From the NCBI RefSeq assembly GCF_000024625.1, contig NC_013407.1, forward strand, positions 248,001-312,000: a stretch of DNA of 64,000 nt, written 5' to 3'. This document shows positions 19,072 to 28,170 of this stretch, in pieces. Under the pieces are notes generated by a model that worked only from the letters and a program-made list of their open reading frames with translations, made no database searches and was not told the origin of the DNA. The stretch comes from Methanocaldococcus vulcanius M7 (lineage in GTDB: Archaea > AGJL01 > Methanococci > Methanococcales > Methanocaldococcaceae). Positions within the stretch are counted from its first letter, which is position 1; each line of letters starts with the position of its first letter. Both the position numbers and the translations under genes were made by a program.

Positions 19072-20418
19072 TTAGATTATTCTTTCAAAGCTTAAACACT
19101 GCCCGTTTCTCAATAAATGAACATCTTCTCCAAGTCGATAACCTTCTTCTTCTGCTAATTTTGTATATTCAGCAGTTAAGTTAAAGTCCCCATGTGAAGG
19201 AATTATATGCTCTGGATTTAACCATCTTAACATATCTCTGTGATCTTCTTTTGATGCGTGCCCAGAGACGTGAGCTCCTTTGAATATCCTAACCCCCAAT
19301 AACTTTAATCTTGATTCTAACATGTATCTTTGGGCTGCGTTCATTGGATTGGGAATTGGATCTGCTGAAAACACAACACAATCGTATTTTTCAAATTTAT
19401 AGGGTGTTTTATTAGTAGCCATTCTTGATAATACAGCCCCCTCTTCTCCTTGGTGTCCTGTAGCTATAATTAAATATTTATCTTTTCCTTCTTTAACGAT
19501 ATTCTTTAGAGCCATCTCTATTGAACTTGGATCTCCATAAATCCTTAAATCTTCTGGAAACTTAACTAAACCAATATCTTGGGCTATTCCACAAAATCTC
19601 ATCATACTCCTTCCTAAAAGGATAGGTGTTCTTCCCATCTTTTCCGCAATATCTGTAATCGATTTTATCCTTGCTATGTGGGATGAGAATGTAGTTACTA
19701 TAATTCCGTTTTTATCGTTATCCGCTCCAAGTAAGTCATTTTTTAGTAGTCCTGCTGCTATGATTTCTGGAGGAGTTTTGCCTTCATGATTTATTCTTGT
19801 TGTTTCAGATATAAAGCAGAGAACTCCATTTTTACCAACTTTTTTTATTGCTCTATAATCAGGCCTCTCACCAACAACTGGAAAGTTATCAAATTTAAAA
19901 TCATTTCCGTAGACGATAGAGCCGTAAGGAGTATGTAAGACAGGTAAAACAGAGTCCGGAATACTATGTGTAATTCTGATAAATTCTAATGTTATATTTG
20001 GGGTTAGATCAATTGAATCCCCAGCATTTAAAACTATAAGAGGATTTCTTACGTCAAATTTTTTCTCACTCAATATTTCCCTTTTAACTAACTCAATTGT
20101 ATAAGGTGTTCCAATAATTGGAGCGTTGTATCTATGGGCTAATTTTGGAATCGCTCCGATGTGATCTAAATGTCCATGAGATAAGACAATTGCTTTAACT
20201 TCTCCTTCAATGTTTTTCATGACTGTATCGTTTGGAATTATACCCTTTTCAATTAACTCTAAGCTATGAAGCTTTGATATATCGGTATCTTCATGAATCA
20301 AGACCCTATCTAACCTTATCCCCATATCTAATATTATAATCTCTCCATCTACATTAACTGCCGTCATATTTCTACCAACTTCTTCATATCCACCAATAGC
20401 AATAATTTCCAATTTCAC
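19072..20418 (-). CDS. Archaeal RNase J (5'-3' exoribonuclease, beta-CASP)
   Basis: 448 residues. Metallo-beta-lactamase motif 2 is present as LSHGHLDHIGAIPKL, with motif 1 as EIIILDMG. Later come VYGNDFKFDN and the beta-CASP segment (TTFSSHIARI, GRSMMRF). The C-terminal KGAHVSGHAS and IIPSHGDFNL complete the RNase J pattern. It matches the size of MJ0861, a 5'-3' exoribonuclease. It lies upstream of idsA, with a 111-base gap. Confidence 0.95.
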   Translation of the reverse strand: MKLEIIAIGGYEEVGRNMTAVNVDGEIIILDMGIRLDRVLIHEDTDISKLHSLELIEKGIIPNDTVMKNIEGEVKAIVLSHGHLDHIGAIPKLAHRYNAPIIGTPYTIELVKREILSEKKFDVRNPLIVLNAGDSIDLTPNITLEFIRITHSIPDSVLPVLHTPYGSIVYGNDFKFDNFPVVGERPDYRAIKKVGKNGVLCFISETTRINHEGKTPPEIIAAGLLKNDLLGADNDKNGIIVTTFSSHIARIKSITDIAEKMGRTPILLGRSMMRFCGIAQDIGLVKFPEDLRIYGDPSSIEMALKNIVKEGKDKYLIIATGHQGEEGAVLSRMATNKTPYKFEKYDCVVFSADPIPNPMNAAQRYMLESRLKLLGVRIFKGAHVSGHASKEDHRDMLRWLNPEHIIPSHGDFNLTAEYTKLAEEEGYRLGEDVHLLRNGQCLSFERII

Positions 20419-20768
20419 GTTATCATCTCCCTATTTTGTTTTATTTTTTTAATTTTGATTATTTTTATTTTTTAGAGTTATTTTCATTTCTTGATTATTG
20501 GTTAATCTATTAAACTATATATTCAATTATATTATAAATCTGTAATTTTTAATTTAATCTGTTCAAATGAAATAAACAACATAACAACAAAGGTTAAAAC
20601 GACAAATTCAACAAGATCACAGCTTAATTTCAACAAGTAATAAACCAATAACCTTACACAAATTATATGCGACTTTTATATAATTTAAACGAATCAACGT
20701 GCAATAGTGAACAATAACAAACAATAATAAACCAAAACATTTATAAATTAAATTTTTATTAAACTTTT
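20419..20768. other. Intergenic gap between IPP isomerase and RNase J genes
   Basis: 350 AT-rich bases. A T-rich 45-base stretch at 20438-20482 is repeated at 23189-23233 (44 of 45 bases). Otherwise no gene or structured RNA is recognised. Confidence 0.4.
20438..20482. repeat. 45-base dispersed T-rich repeat, copy 1
   Basis: Shares 44 of 45 bases with 23189-23233, including TTTTGATTATTTTTATTTTT. It lies 20 bases upstream of the RNase J start. Confidence 0.5.
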
Positions 20769-21848
20769 TTATCTATCTATCCAATCTTTTAACGTTCCTT
20801 TAATTATATAAGGTGTTTTTTTAAGCTCAATAATATTTTCAGCACCAACTAAAAACATCGCTATTTTTAACTCTTTTATATAGTTCTCTAAGACATTAAC
20901 AACCTCTTCCCAACCCTTTAAACTTGCTTTCAGTATAGGCAGAGCAACTGAACAGCAATCACAACCAATTGCTATACACTTGGCTATATCCAATCCGCTT
21001 CTTATACCTCCAGAGCCGATAACTACTCTATCATAAACACTTTTTACCTCAAATATTGAAGCAGCAGTAGGAATTCCCCAATCAGAAAACTTTTTAAGTA
21101 ATTTTTTTGTATTTGCATCTTTAACTCGATAAATCTCAACCTTTGCCCATGAAGTTCCTCCACTTCCTTGAATATCTATTGCATCAAATCCAATCTCTTT
21201 TAAGATCAATGCATCTTCTCTTGAAAAACCTTCTCCTACTTGTTTTGCGATGAAGGGTATATTTTTATATTTTCTTTTGTAATTGGTAATTACATTTTTT
21301 ATCTTTACCATATTTTTAAAGTTTAAATCCCCCTCTGGTTGAATTATTTCCTGCAAAGGATTAAAATGTATTGCCATAGCATCAGCATCTATCATCTCAA
21401 CTGCTCTATCTACTATTTCCTCATCCCACTTATCAACGATAAAATTAACTGCTCCTAAATTTCCAATAACAAGATTAGATGTGTAATCTCTAACAATGCT
21501 ATATGTTTCAATTAGATCTTCATTAACAATCGCGGCTCTCTGAGATCCGACACCCATTCCTAAACCAAGTTCTTCAACCGCTTTGGCTATATTTTTATTT
21601 ATTTCCTTTGCTTTGCTATGCCCCCCCGTCATTCCAGAAACAATAATTGGGGCGGATAATCTTTTTCCAAATAGTTTTATTTCCGTCTCTATATCATTAA
21701 AATTAACTCCACATGTTCCTCTGTGGACTAATTCCACATTTTCAAGTAGAGTTGTTTTATCATACTCTACATCACAATAACTACATAAAAATATATGTTC
21801 TAACTTCCTAATTTCTATCTCTTTTACACTACTTTCGTTATTATCCAT
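20769..21848 (-). CDS. fni: Type 2 isopentenyl-diphosphate delta-isomerase
   Basis: 359 residues from the ATG at 21848 (MDNNESSVKEIEIRKLEHI), behind TTGGTGAAATT. The upstream extension in the open frame is not family-like. The FMN-binding TIM barrel motifs are visible: PIIVSGMTGGH, GVGSQRAA, GNLGAVN, DIQGSGGTSWAKVE, and IGSGGIRSG. The enzyme interconverts IPP and DMAPP using FMN and NAD(P)H. It belongs to the isoprenoid set in this window (idsA here, isopentenyl phosphate kinase at 49950). Confidence 0.93.
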   Translation of the reverse strand: MDNNESSVKEIEIRKLEHIFLCSYCDVEYDKTTLLENVELVHRGTCGVNFNDIETEIKLFGKRLSAPIIVSGMTGGHSKAKEINKNIAKAVEELGLGMGVGSQRAAIVNEDLIETYSIVRDYTSNLVIGNLGAVNFIVDKWDEEIVDRAVEMIDADAMAIHFNPLQEIIQPEGDLNFKNMVKIKNVITNYKRKYKNIPFIAKQVGEGFSREDALILKEIGFDAIDIQGSGGTSWAKVEIYRVKDANTKKLLKKFSDWGIPTAASIFEVKSVYDRVVIGSGGIRSGLDIAKCIAIGCDCCSVALPILKASLKGWEEVVNVLENYIKELKIAMFLVGAENIIELKKTPYIIKGTLKDWIDR

Positions 21849-22239
21849 AATTTCACCAATACAGTATATAAATATTTGGTGCCTCGCGAGGTTTTTAATA
21901 AGATTAAAAAGAAACACTTTTATAAAAACATTTGGTTTATTTTAAAAAATTGAAGAATAAGCTCTTTACTTAAAAATAAAAAATATATCAAAAGTCAAAT
22001 TAAAACCTTTTTTCAAGAGATCAGATCAAAAATTATCGAAAATCATAACAAATAAGATAATTTGATCATAAGAACTAAACATAAATAATAAAAATAAAAA
22101 ATAAAAAGATAAATTAAAGATAAACAATAAATATTAATGTATAAATGATACTTAAAATAATTAAATTAAAATTCAATACTTAATATAAAAATCTAAGGTT
22201 AAAAATTAATCAACATATAATAAAATAAAAATATAAAAT
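21849..22239. other. Intergenic gap, nothing recognised
   Basis: 391 bases, very A-rich with AAATAAA runs. It lies downstream of hdrB and upstream of the IPP isomerase gene on the minus strand. A promoter for the latter probably lies in 21870-21930. No RNA-like structure seen. Confidence 0.4.
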
Positions 22240-23130
22240 TTATTCAAGCATTCCTAATTTCTTTAAAACTGGATCAACTGGGATCGCGTGAACGCTAACA
22301 GCCAAATCCTCTGGCTTCATTCCAAACGCTAAACCCAATAATTGACTTAAATGTAGAACTGGCAATTTATATTCTTCTCCAAATTTCTCCTTTATCTCTA
22401 CCTGCCCTCTATCAAACTGTAAGTGGCAGAATGGACAGACATTAACGGTGCAATCAGCCCCTACTTCAAGCATATTTATAATTTTCTCTCTTGTCATATC
22501 TAATGCAGTGGTTAAAAATCTTGATCTGACTCCTCCTCCAGCTCCACAACACATTAAGTAATCCTTATAAATTACTGGGTTAGCTCCAGTGGCTGAAACG
22601 ATCTCTTCCAGTAGTTTTGGTCTCTCTGGAGAGTCAAGGTGTTTAACATCAGCAGGTTTTAAAAAGTGGCATCCGTAGTGAATTGCAACATTTAAAGCAT
22701 CTAATGGTTTAACCACTTTTTCTTTGATTTTATCAACACCTATATCTTTATATATAAGTTCTGCAAAGTGTCTGACTTTTGTGGTTCCCTTGTATTGTTT
22801 TCCTATTTTATCCAGTTTTTCGTTTACAAAGTCCAATGCTTCTTTATTCTCATGCAAAATGTGTGCTGCCTCATACAGTGATCCATAGCAACCATTACAC
22901 ACCGTTACAATATCTAATCCTAACTCTTCAGCAATGCATAGATTTCTTGCTGCTAAGGTTAGCCATGTCTTTTGATCAAAAGAACCAAAAACTCCCGGAG
23001 CTGGACAACATGAAGCCCCTGGCATATACTCTAACTCAACTCCTAATTCTTCCATAACTATTTTTGTCGCTTTTTCAACTCCTGGGTATCTGTGGGGCAT
23101 TATACATCCTAAAAAAAACGCATACTTCAT
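22240..23130 (-). CDS. hdrB: CoB-CoM heterodisulfide reductase subunit B
   Basis: 296 residues with two CCG domains. The first reads GCIMPHRYP ... GASCCPAPG ... TVCNGCYGS; the second reads [10 protein letters not shown] ... [10 protein letters not shown] ... [11 protein letters not shown]. These cysteines hold the noncubane 4Fe4S clusters that reduce the CoM-S-S-CoB heterodisulfide, the last step of methanogenesis. The start ATG follows GGTGATAAT. It lies 101 bases downstream of hdrC, the usual partner. Confidence 0.97.
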   Translation of the reverse strand: MKYAFFLGCIMPHRYPGVEKATKIVMEELGVELEYMPGASCCPAPGVFGSFDQKTWLTLAARNLCIAEELGLDIVTVCNGCYGSLYEAAHILHENKEALDFVNEKLDKIGKQYKGTTKVRHFAELIYKDIGVDKIKEKVVKPLDALNVAIHYGCHFLKPADVKHLDSPERPKLLEEIVSATGANPVIYKDYLMCCGAGGGVRSRFLTTALDMTREKIINMLEVGADCTVNVCPFCHLQFDRGQVEIKEKFGEEYKLPVLHLSQLLGLAFGMKPEDLAVSVHAIPVDPVLKKLGMLE

Positions 23131-23188
23131 ATTATCACCAACTGTTTATTATTTCATTTTATACTCTATAATTATTTTTTCTTTATTT

Positions 23189-23233
23189 GTTTTATTTTTT
23201 TAATTTTGATTATTTTTATTTTTTAAAGTTATT
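23189..23233. repeat. 45-base dispersed T-rich repeat, copy 2
   Basis: Copy of 20438-20482 (44 of 45 bases), located between hdrC and hdrB and touching the hdrC stop codon. Confidence 0.5.
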
Positions 23234-23792
23234 ATTCTTTTAAATCCATTTTTTCCCAATCAAAGGCAATCAACTTGTCAAATTCTAATTCTTTAATTAA
23301 TGTTCTAACTTCTTCTAAATCCTTCTCGCTAAATTGAGCAGTTGGGGACTTTGCTGGTAAACCAAGTTTTCCTCTTAATTCAACAACCTGTTTATTTGCT
23401 GGAACAGCATGTCCAAATCTTAAAACATAAGAAGCAGTTTTTCTGTGTGATAAATCCATATTTCCTTTCTTTGCAGCAACATTTCTTAGTGTTTTTATAA
23501 TTTCTGTTATCTTTACATCTCTTGGACATCTTTCATAACAGGTGTAGCAAGTTGTGCAGTACCAAATATCATCAGTGTCTAAAACATCATCTAAACCTAA
23601 TAAAACCTTTCTTAATACCTTTCTTGTTCTATAAGCAGTTCTTCTACCGCTTGGACAGCTTCCAGTACAGGTTCCACATTGATAACATGCTTTAATCGAG
23701 CTTACAACACTTTCTCCTAAAACTAATTTTCCTGCTTCGATAACTTCATTTATTAGATTTTTGTTCACTTTTTCCATATTTATAACTGCCAT
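23232..23792 (-). CDS. hdrC: CoB-CoM heterodisulfide reductase subunit C
   Basis: 186 residues with two 4Fe4S ferredoxin motifs: CYQCGTCTGSCPSGRR and CTTCYTCYERCPRD. HdrC passes electrons to HdrB in the HdrABC complex. hdrA is not in the window, as in M. jannaschii where hdrBC is also separate from hdrA. The ATG at 23792 follows GGGTGATATT. Confidence 0.96.
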   Translation of the reverse strand: MAVINMEKVNKNLINEVIEAGKLVLGESVVSSIKACYQCGTCTGSCPSGRRTAYRTRKVLRKVLLGLDDVLDTDDIWYCTTCYTCYERCPRDVKITEIIKTLRNVAAKKGNMDLSHRKTASYVLRFGHAVPANKQVVELRGKLGLPAKSPTAQFSEKDLEEVRTLIKELEFDKLIAFDWEKMDLKE

Positions 23793-23855
23793 AATATCAC
23801 CCAGTCATATTTTGGAATAAATCTTATATATAATTAGAAACTTCGAATACGAGTA

Positions 23856-23886
23856 TTAGATAAATGTAAAATACATAGTTATCTAA
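23856..23886. promoter_or_regulatory. Inverted repeat upstream of hdrC
   Basis: 31 bases: TTAGATAA, then ATGTA, a 3-base centre, TACAT, AG, TTATCTAA. The outer 8-base arms and the inner 5-base arms are perfect complements. It lies 64 bases upstream of the hdrC start and just upstream of a minus-strand TATA-like stretch near 23825-23835, a position suited to a regulator-binding site. Confidence 0.5.
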
Positions 23887-24100
23887 CTGTTTAAATGTAT
23901 TACTGGAGATATTATATGTTTACATATTGTTATATTTTAGTAGATAGCTTATACATGAATTCGAATTAATAAATTATAATGGCAAAAGATAAATAAAAAC
24001 ATAAAATTTAAAAAATTAAGCAAAACTAAATCATTATTGAATCTTTCTATTAACTACAAAATAAATTTAAAAAATCTTTAATAAAAAGAAAGGGGATTTG

Positions 24101-25420
24101 ATGAAAATCACAATTTACAGTCCAGACGTTTATACTTACGGGGCAATGCTTATCGGAGGAATTTTAAAACATGAGAAACACGACGTTAAATTAGTTAAAA
24201 AAATTGATAAAACATTATTTTTGAAATCAGACGTTATAATTTTCAGTTTATACTCTACACTTCATATACTAAATGAAAACATAAAAAGAACCATAACATT
24301 TATAAAAAAATCAAGAAAAAACAGAACCAAAATTTACATCGCTGGTTGTGTTTCAGCTTATCCCGAGATTATTTTAAATGAATTAAATGTAGATGGAGTT
24401 ATAGTTGGAGAAGGAGAAATAACAACACCGAGAATAGTTAAAGGAGATAAAGAGGGATTAGCTTATAGGGAGGGAGATGAGATAGTCATAAATTTATCAA
24501 AAGAAAAACCCGAATTAGATCATCCCATCCCACTGATACCCAAGGATATAGGACAGCAATCAGTCAGAGGGGCTAATGTTTATATTGAAACACATAGAGG
24601 TTGTTTAGGCAACTGCACTTTTTGCCAAGTTCCGAAATTTTTTGGTAAAAACATTAGGAGTAGAGATGTTGAAGATGTTGTTGAGGAAGTTAAAGCATTT
24701 AAAAGAGCAGGGGCTAAGAGAATTGCAATTAGTGGAGGAACTGGAAGTTTATATGCTTTCAAAAAATCAGTAAATAGAAATAAGTTTTTTGAACTCTTGG
24801 AAAATGTCTCTAAAATTGTTGGGAAGAATAACTTGTCTGTTCCAGATATGAGGGTTGATTATGTTGATGAAGATATATTAACTGCAATAAAAAATTATAC
24901 AATTGGATGGGTGTTCTATGGAATCGAAAGTGGTAGTGATAAAATTTTGAGAGATATGAAAAAAGGAACCAACAGGGAGAAGAACTTAGATGCAATAAAA
25001 TTAGCCAAAGATTGTGAGGTTAAGGTAGCTGGGAGCTTTATAGTCGCGTATCCAACAGAGACAGAGATGGATTATCTATTAACAAAGGACTTTATTGTAG
25101 ATGCTGAGTTGGATGATGTTTTTGTCTCTATCGCTGAGCCAATTCCTACAACAGAGTTGTGCGATTTAGTTTTATCTATGCCTAAGGAAGAGAATTTGTT
25201 ATATAAAATACATGAAGGAGCATATAAAAAGTTGGGATTAAGTGAAGCAGAGGCACGATGCTTTGATTTGCTGATTCATGCTGAAATGTGGAAGAGTATG
25301 CCAAGACCATTAACTCCTCAACTCTATAACCTATATTTAAATGAGGCAAAGATGCAAGGGAAAGATATAAGAGATATAATTGAGTTATTGTTTAAGTATA
25401 AGGATTTACTATTAAAATAA
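24101..25420 (+). CDS. B12-binding / radical SAM protein, MJ0865 family
   Basis: 439 residues. An N-terminal Rossmann-like B12-type domain (about 1-130; SDVIIFSLYSTLH, IYIAGCVSA, VDGVIVGEGE) precedes a radical SAM core with HRGCLGNCTFCQVP (CxxxCxxC), AISGGTGS and FYGIESGSD. It resembles the family named after MJ0865. The chemistry is unknown; members lie next to the heterodisulfide reductase genes, as here. The ATG at 24101 follows AAAGGGGATTTG. Confidence 0.85.
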   Translation: MKITIYSPDVYTYGAMLIGGILKHEKHDVKLVKKIDKTLFLKSDVIIFSLYSTLHILNENIKRTITFIKKSRKNRTKIYIAGCVSAYPEIILNELNVDGVIVGEGEITTPRIVKGDKEGLAYREGDEIVINLSKEKPELDHPIPLIPKDIGQQSVRGANVYIETHRGCLGNCTFCQVPKFFGKNIRSRDVEDVVEEVKAFKRAGAKRIAISGGTGSLYAFKKSVNRNKFFELLENVSKIVGKNNLSVPDMRVDYVDEDILTAIKNYTIGWVFYGIESGSDKILRDMKKGTNREKNLDAIKLAKDCEVKVAGSFIVAYPTETEMDYLLTKDFIVDAELDDVFVSIAEPIPTTELCDLVLSMPKEENLLYKIHEGAYKKLGLSEAEARCFDLLIHAEMWKSMPRPLTPQLYNLYLNEAKMQGKDIRDIIELLFKYKDLLLK

Positions 25421-25512
25421 TCTGCAAAGAGGCACTAATAAGTGTAAGAGAAGTAGTGTATTCTTAGTATTTCATACCTTTGAATTATTAAATAAAAGGT
25501 TTAAATTATTAA

Positions 25513-26065
25513 GAGTTTTATTGGGCTAAACCTGGAGAAGTTCAACTCGTTACTCATCCAAACATGCCTAAAAACGCATATCCAAACCTACTCGTCGTGA
25601 ATGTTAATAATGATTACCCAACCCCCTTATGATGCTCCAAGTCTTGCGTATTTGAGCACATATCCTAAGTCAATAAGTATTAAAGATACTGAAGCAGCCC
25701 TCGTTTATCTCACTGGATTATTCCCAGTACAAAAAATAGATTTTGAGAACATGATTATTGGAAAACAGGATATTTATCTAACTTATCCAACACAGAATTA
25801 TGTTGTTGTGAAGTTTATCCCTGGTGATACTTACGGAACTGCAAAAATGGAAAGGGTTGGGGTCATAATGTTTGGAAGGTTACCTGCACCAGCCACATGG
25901 GCAGAAACTATTGGAGTAGCTTCTCCACTTAGTTTGGGAATTACTAATCCTTTAGGATATTTACTATCTTACGTAAATGGAAAGATAGCTAAACAGCTTC
26001 TTGGCTCTCCAAATGTTGTAGGTTGGGCTGGTTATGAGGGCAAGTGGCAAAAACTAAACGACTAA
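25513..26065 (+). pseudogene. Frameshifted remnant of an unidentified protein gene
   Basis: The 154-codon frame starting at 25601 is only part of a coding region. In another frame, from just after a stop at 25510-25512, the sequence reads EFYWAKPGEVQLVTHPNMPK and continues to NVNNDYPTP before a TGA at 25630. The following frame resumes with YDAPSLAYLSTYPKS without apparent loss. One frameshift near 25600-25625 therefore separates the halves, and no start is visible for the first. The product is beta-rich with a hydrophobic C-terminal stretch (SPLSLGITNPLGYLLSYVNG). I do not recognise the family. Confidence 0.6.
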
Positions 26066-26115
26066 AAATAATTTTCCACATTTTTTAACTTTTAAAAGAG
26101 AAAAAGAAAATAGCT

Positions 26116-27024
26116 TTAATCTGTTTTTAAATCACTCAAATCAATACTCCAAACTCCCAATTTATGCTCTTTAGCGTATTCTTGTGCATCTATACTCTTT
26201 TTGAAGTAATTTGCTGTTTCAGTATAATTATTAGTTAGTGCATTTTGATATAATTGTTTTAAGTATTCTTCATTACCAAATCCATAACCTCTTTTTAATA
26301 CTTCATACTCATAATCCTTTCCATTATCATATATGATATAAATTGCTCCATAGACTCCTGGGTTGGGGTAGTTACTAATATTTTTTACCTTATCGCAATC
26401 CAACCAACACATCAACACAACAAGTTCTTTTCCTTCCAACTCTTTTCTTTCCCATGCCAAAGATTCGTTACAAATTTTTAAGTACTCTTTATATTTTTCT
26501 TCGTATTTTTGCTTTAAAGTATCATTTGTTAAAACTTTAAAGAGATCAACTCCATTACATTTTAAGAAATCATTAAAATCTCGTTTATCTGGGGATCTTG
26601 TATAAATTAACAATTGTTCAGTATATATCATTCCAGGATGTTTATCTATGTTTTTATCATTACTGCCAATAAACTCTGCCTTACAAGTTATTCCATCATC
26701 TTCAACTTTTATAATCTTCCAAACATAATATGTATAATTCTTAGCATCTGGTGGCAAATATTGCTTAGCCCACGCTGGCAATCCTTCAGCTTGGGAGTTT
26801 TCATTTTCTGCTTTAGTTTCTTCTTTTGTAGTTGTGGTTATTGTTTGAGTTTGAGTTTCTTGACTTGTAGTAGTTGTAGTAGTGGGTGTTCCTCCTGATG
26901 TGGTTGGGGTTTTAACCTCAACATTCTCTACTGGCTTGCCACTACTACCTTCACTTGTGCATCCACAGCAGAGGACTAATCCTACAATAGAAAAAATTAT
27001 AAGAAGAAACTTCAACACTCCCAT
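26116..27024 (-). CDS. Lipoprotein with a degenerate staphylococcal-nuclease-like domain
   Basis: 302 residues. A signal peptide ends in the lipobox-like LVLCCGC. Residues about 35-80 form a Thr/Ser/Gln-rich linker. The C-terminal half follows a TNase-like order: GKELVVLMCWLDCD, a VYGAIYIIYDNG strand, LKRGYGFG, and the end helix AQEYAKEHKLGVWS, which is typical of SNase domains. The catalytic Arg of the usual GR motif appears to be missing (VYGAI), so nuclease activity is doubtful. The ATG follows GGAGGCGGGAGT and overlaps the end of the preceding small lipoprotein gene. Confidence 0.7.
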   Translation of the reverse strand: MGVLKFLLIIFSIVGLVLCCGCTSEGSSGKPVENVEVKTPTTSGGTPTTTTTTSQETQTQTITTTTKEETKAENENSQAEGLPAWAKQYLPPDAKNYTYYVWKIIKVEDDGITCKAEFIGSNDKNIDKHPGMIYTEQLLIYTRSPDKRDFNDFLKCNGVDLFKVLTNDTLKQKYEEKYKEYLKICNESLAWERKELEGKELVVLMCWLDCDKVKNISNYPNPGVYGAIYIIYDNGKDYEYEVLKRGYGFGNEEYLKQLYQNALTNNYTETANYFKKSIDAQEYAKEHKLGVWSIDLSDLKTD

Positions 27025-27185
27025 ACTCCCGCCTCCAAAATGTTATTAACAACAACTCCAAACTCTTCTTTAATAGATTTCAAACTTTCTCCCAAACTAA
27101 CAAATCCTCTCTTAAAGTGCCTGTGGTGGTGCTCATCACCAATACAACCACAACAAACAACTAACCCAACTACACAAAGAAGCAA
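27012..27185 (-). CDS. Small lipoprotein, paralogous leader to the next gene
   Basis: About 57 residues from a TTG at 27185 behind GGGGAGG; the frame extends upstream to 27248 without a better start. The hydrophobic segment LLLCVVGLVVCCGCIGDE carries the same CCGC lipobox as the following lipoprotein. After it comes a His-rich DEHHHRHF stretch that could bind metal. The stop overlaps the start of the next gene by 13 bases, suggesting coupling. It may be a truncated duplicate of the neighbouring gene's 5' end. Confidence 0.5.
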   Translation of the reverse strand: MLLCVVGLVVCCGCIGDEHHHRHFKRGFVSLGESLKSIKEEFGVVVNNILEAGVWEC

Positions 27186-27449
27186 AAGGAAAACCTCCCC
27201 TTGCCCAAACTCCCACCTTGGGATTATTTTTGAATTGCCTCTCCACAAATTTTAACAATTAAAAATTATGAGACAAAACTATTTAAATGTTTGTAATTAA
27301 GTATTTATTTAAAAAACTTCAAAAGCTGATTATTACCTATTCAACATTAACTAACACTTTTACTTTAATTGGTAAACTACTCCAGTTCAAAACATGTGGA
27401 TGAAGATAGTACAACTAAATAACTAATAAAAAATAATTTAGGTGAAAGA

Positions 27450-27839
27450 ATGTGCATATTCTGCAAAATAATCAATGGAGAAATTCCAGCAAAGGTTGTC
27501 TATGAAGATGAGCATGTTTTAGCTTTCTTAGATATAAATCCAAGAAATAAAGGCCATACTTTGGTTGTTCCTAAAAAGCACTATGAGAGATTTGATGAAA
27601 TGCCAGATGATGACCTCTGCAAATTTATAAAAGGAGTTAAAAAGACAGTTGAGGTTTTAAAAAAGCTTGGATTTGATGGTTATAATATAGTTAATAACAA
27701 CGGTAGAGTTGCTGGACAAGAAGTTAATCATGTCCATTTCCATATCATCCCAAGATATGAGGGAGATGGAGAGGTTGTTAAATTTGGAGAAATTAAAAAA
27801 GTTGATTTAGATGAGGTTTTAAGAGAGATCAATAAATAA
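27450..27839 (+). CDS. HIT family nucleotide hydrolase/transferase
   Basis: 129 residues. The N-terminus CIFCKIINGEIPAKVVYEDE and the catalytic triad NHVHFHIIPR are diagnostic for Hint-type HIT proteins, which hydrolyse nucleoside phosphoramidates and related adenylates. The two Cys in CIFC may bind zinc with histidines. The start ATG follows AGGTGAAAG. The family is MJ0866-like. Confidence 0.95.
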   Translation: MCIFCKIINGEIPAKVVYEDEHVLAFLDINPRNKGHTLVVPKKHYERFDEMPDDDLCKFIKGVKKTVEVLKKLGFDGYNIVNNNGRVAGQEVNHVHFHIIPRYEGDGEVVKFGEIKKVDLDEVLREINK

Positions 27840-27928
27840 CTGGGCATTGGTTAAGAGGACTTGAGGTTTTTCTTCTTTTCTTTTTTTAAGTATCAATTTA
27901 ATTATTTAATATTTGTTATTTATATTTT

Positions 27929-28150
27929 TTAATTTTTATTAATTAAACATTTTTTCATACTTCTTGTCAGCAAAATTAAACTGATTATTGATAATATTGT
28001 TAGAAGTATTAACATAAATGCCCCCACATAATTAACATCTTCAACTCCTAAATAATTCAAAAATTGTAAAGAGTTGGGAAGGAGATATGCCAAAATCAGC
28101 CAAAAAGATAATAAAATGGCATTGATCATTATTGACCTGTGTTTCATCAT
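27929..28150 (-). CDS. Small two-span membrane protein
   Basis: 73 residues with hydrophobic segments at about 8-25 (IMINAILLSFWLILAYLLP) and 43-63 (GAFMLILLTILSIISLILL) and a basic C-terminus. An ATG pair at 28150/28147 follows AAGGTAGATC. It lies 20 bases after the upstream membrane protein gene, so it is probably in its operon. Function unknown. Confidence 0.65.
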   Translation of the reverse strand: MMKHRSIMINAILLSFWLILAYLLPNSLQFLNYLGVEDVNYVGAFMLILLTILSIISLILLTRSMKKCLINKN

Positions 28151-28170
28151 GATCTACCTTAAATAATTTT

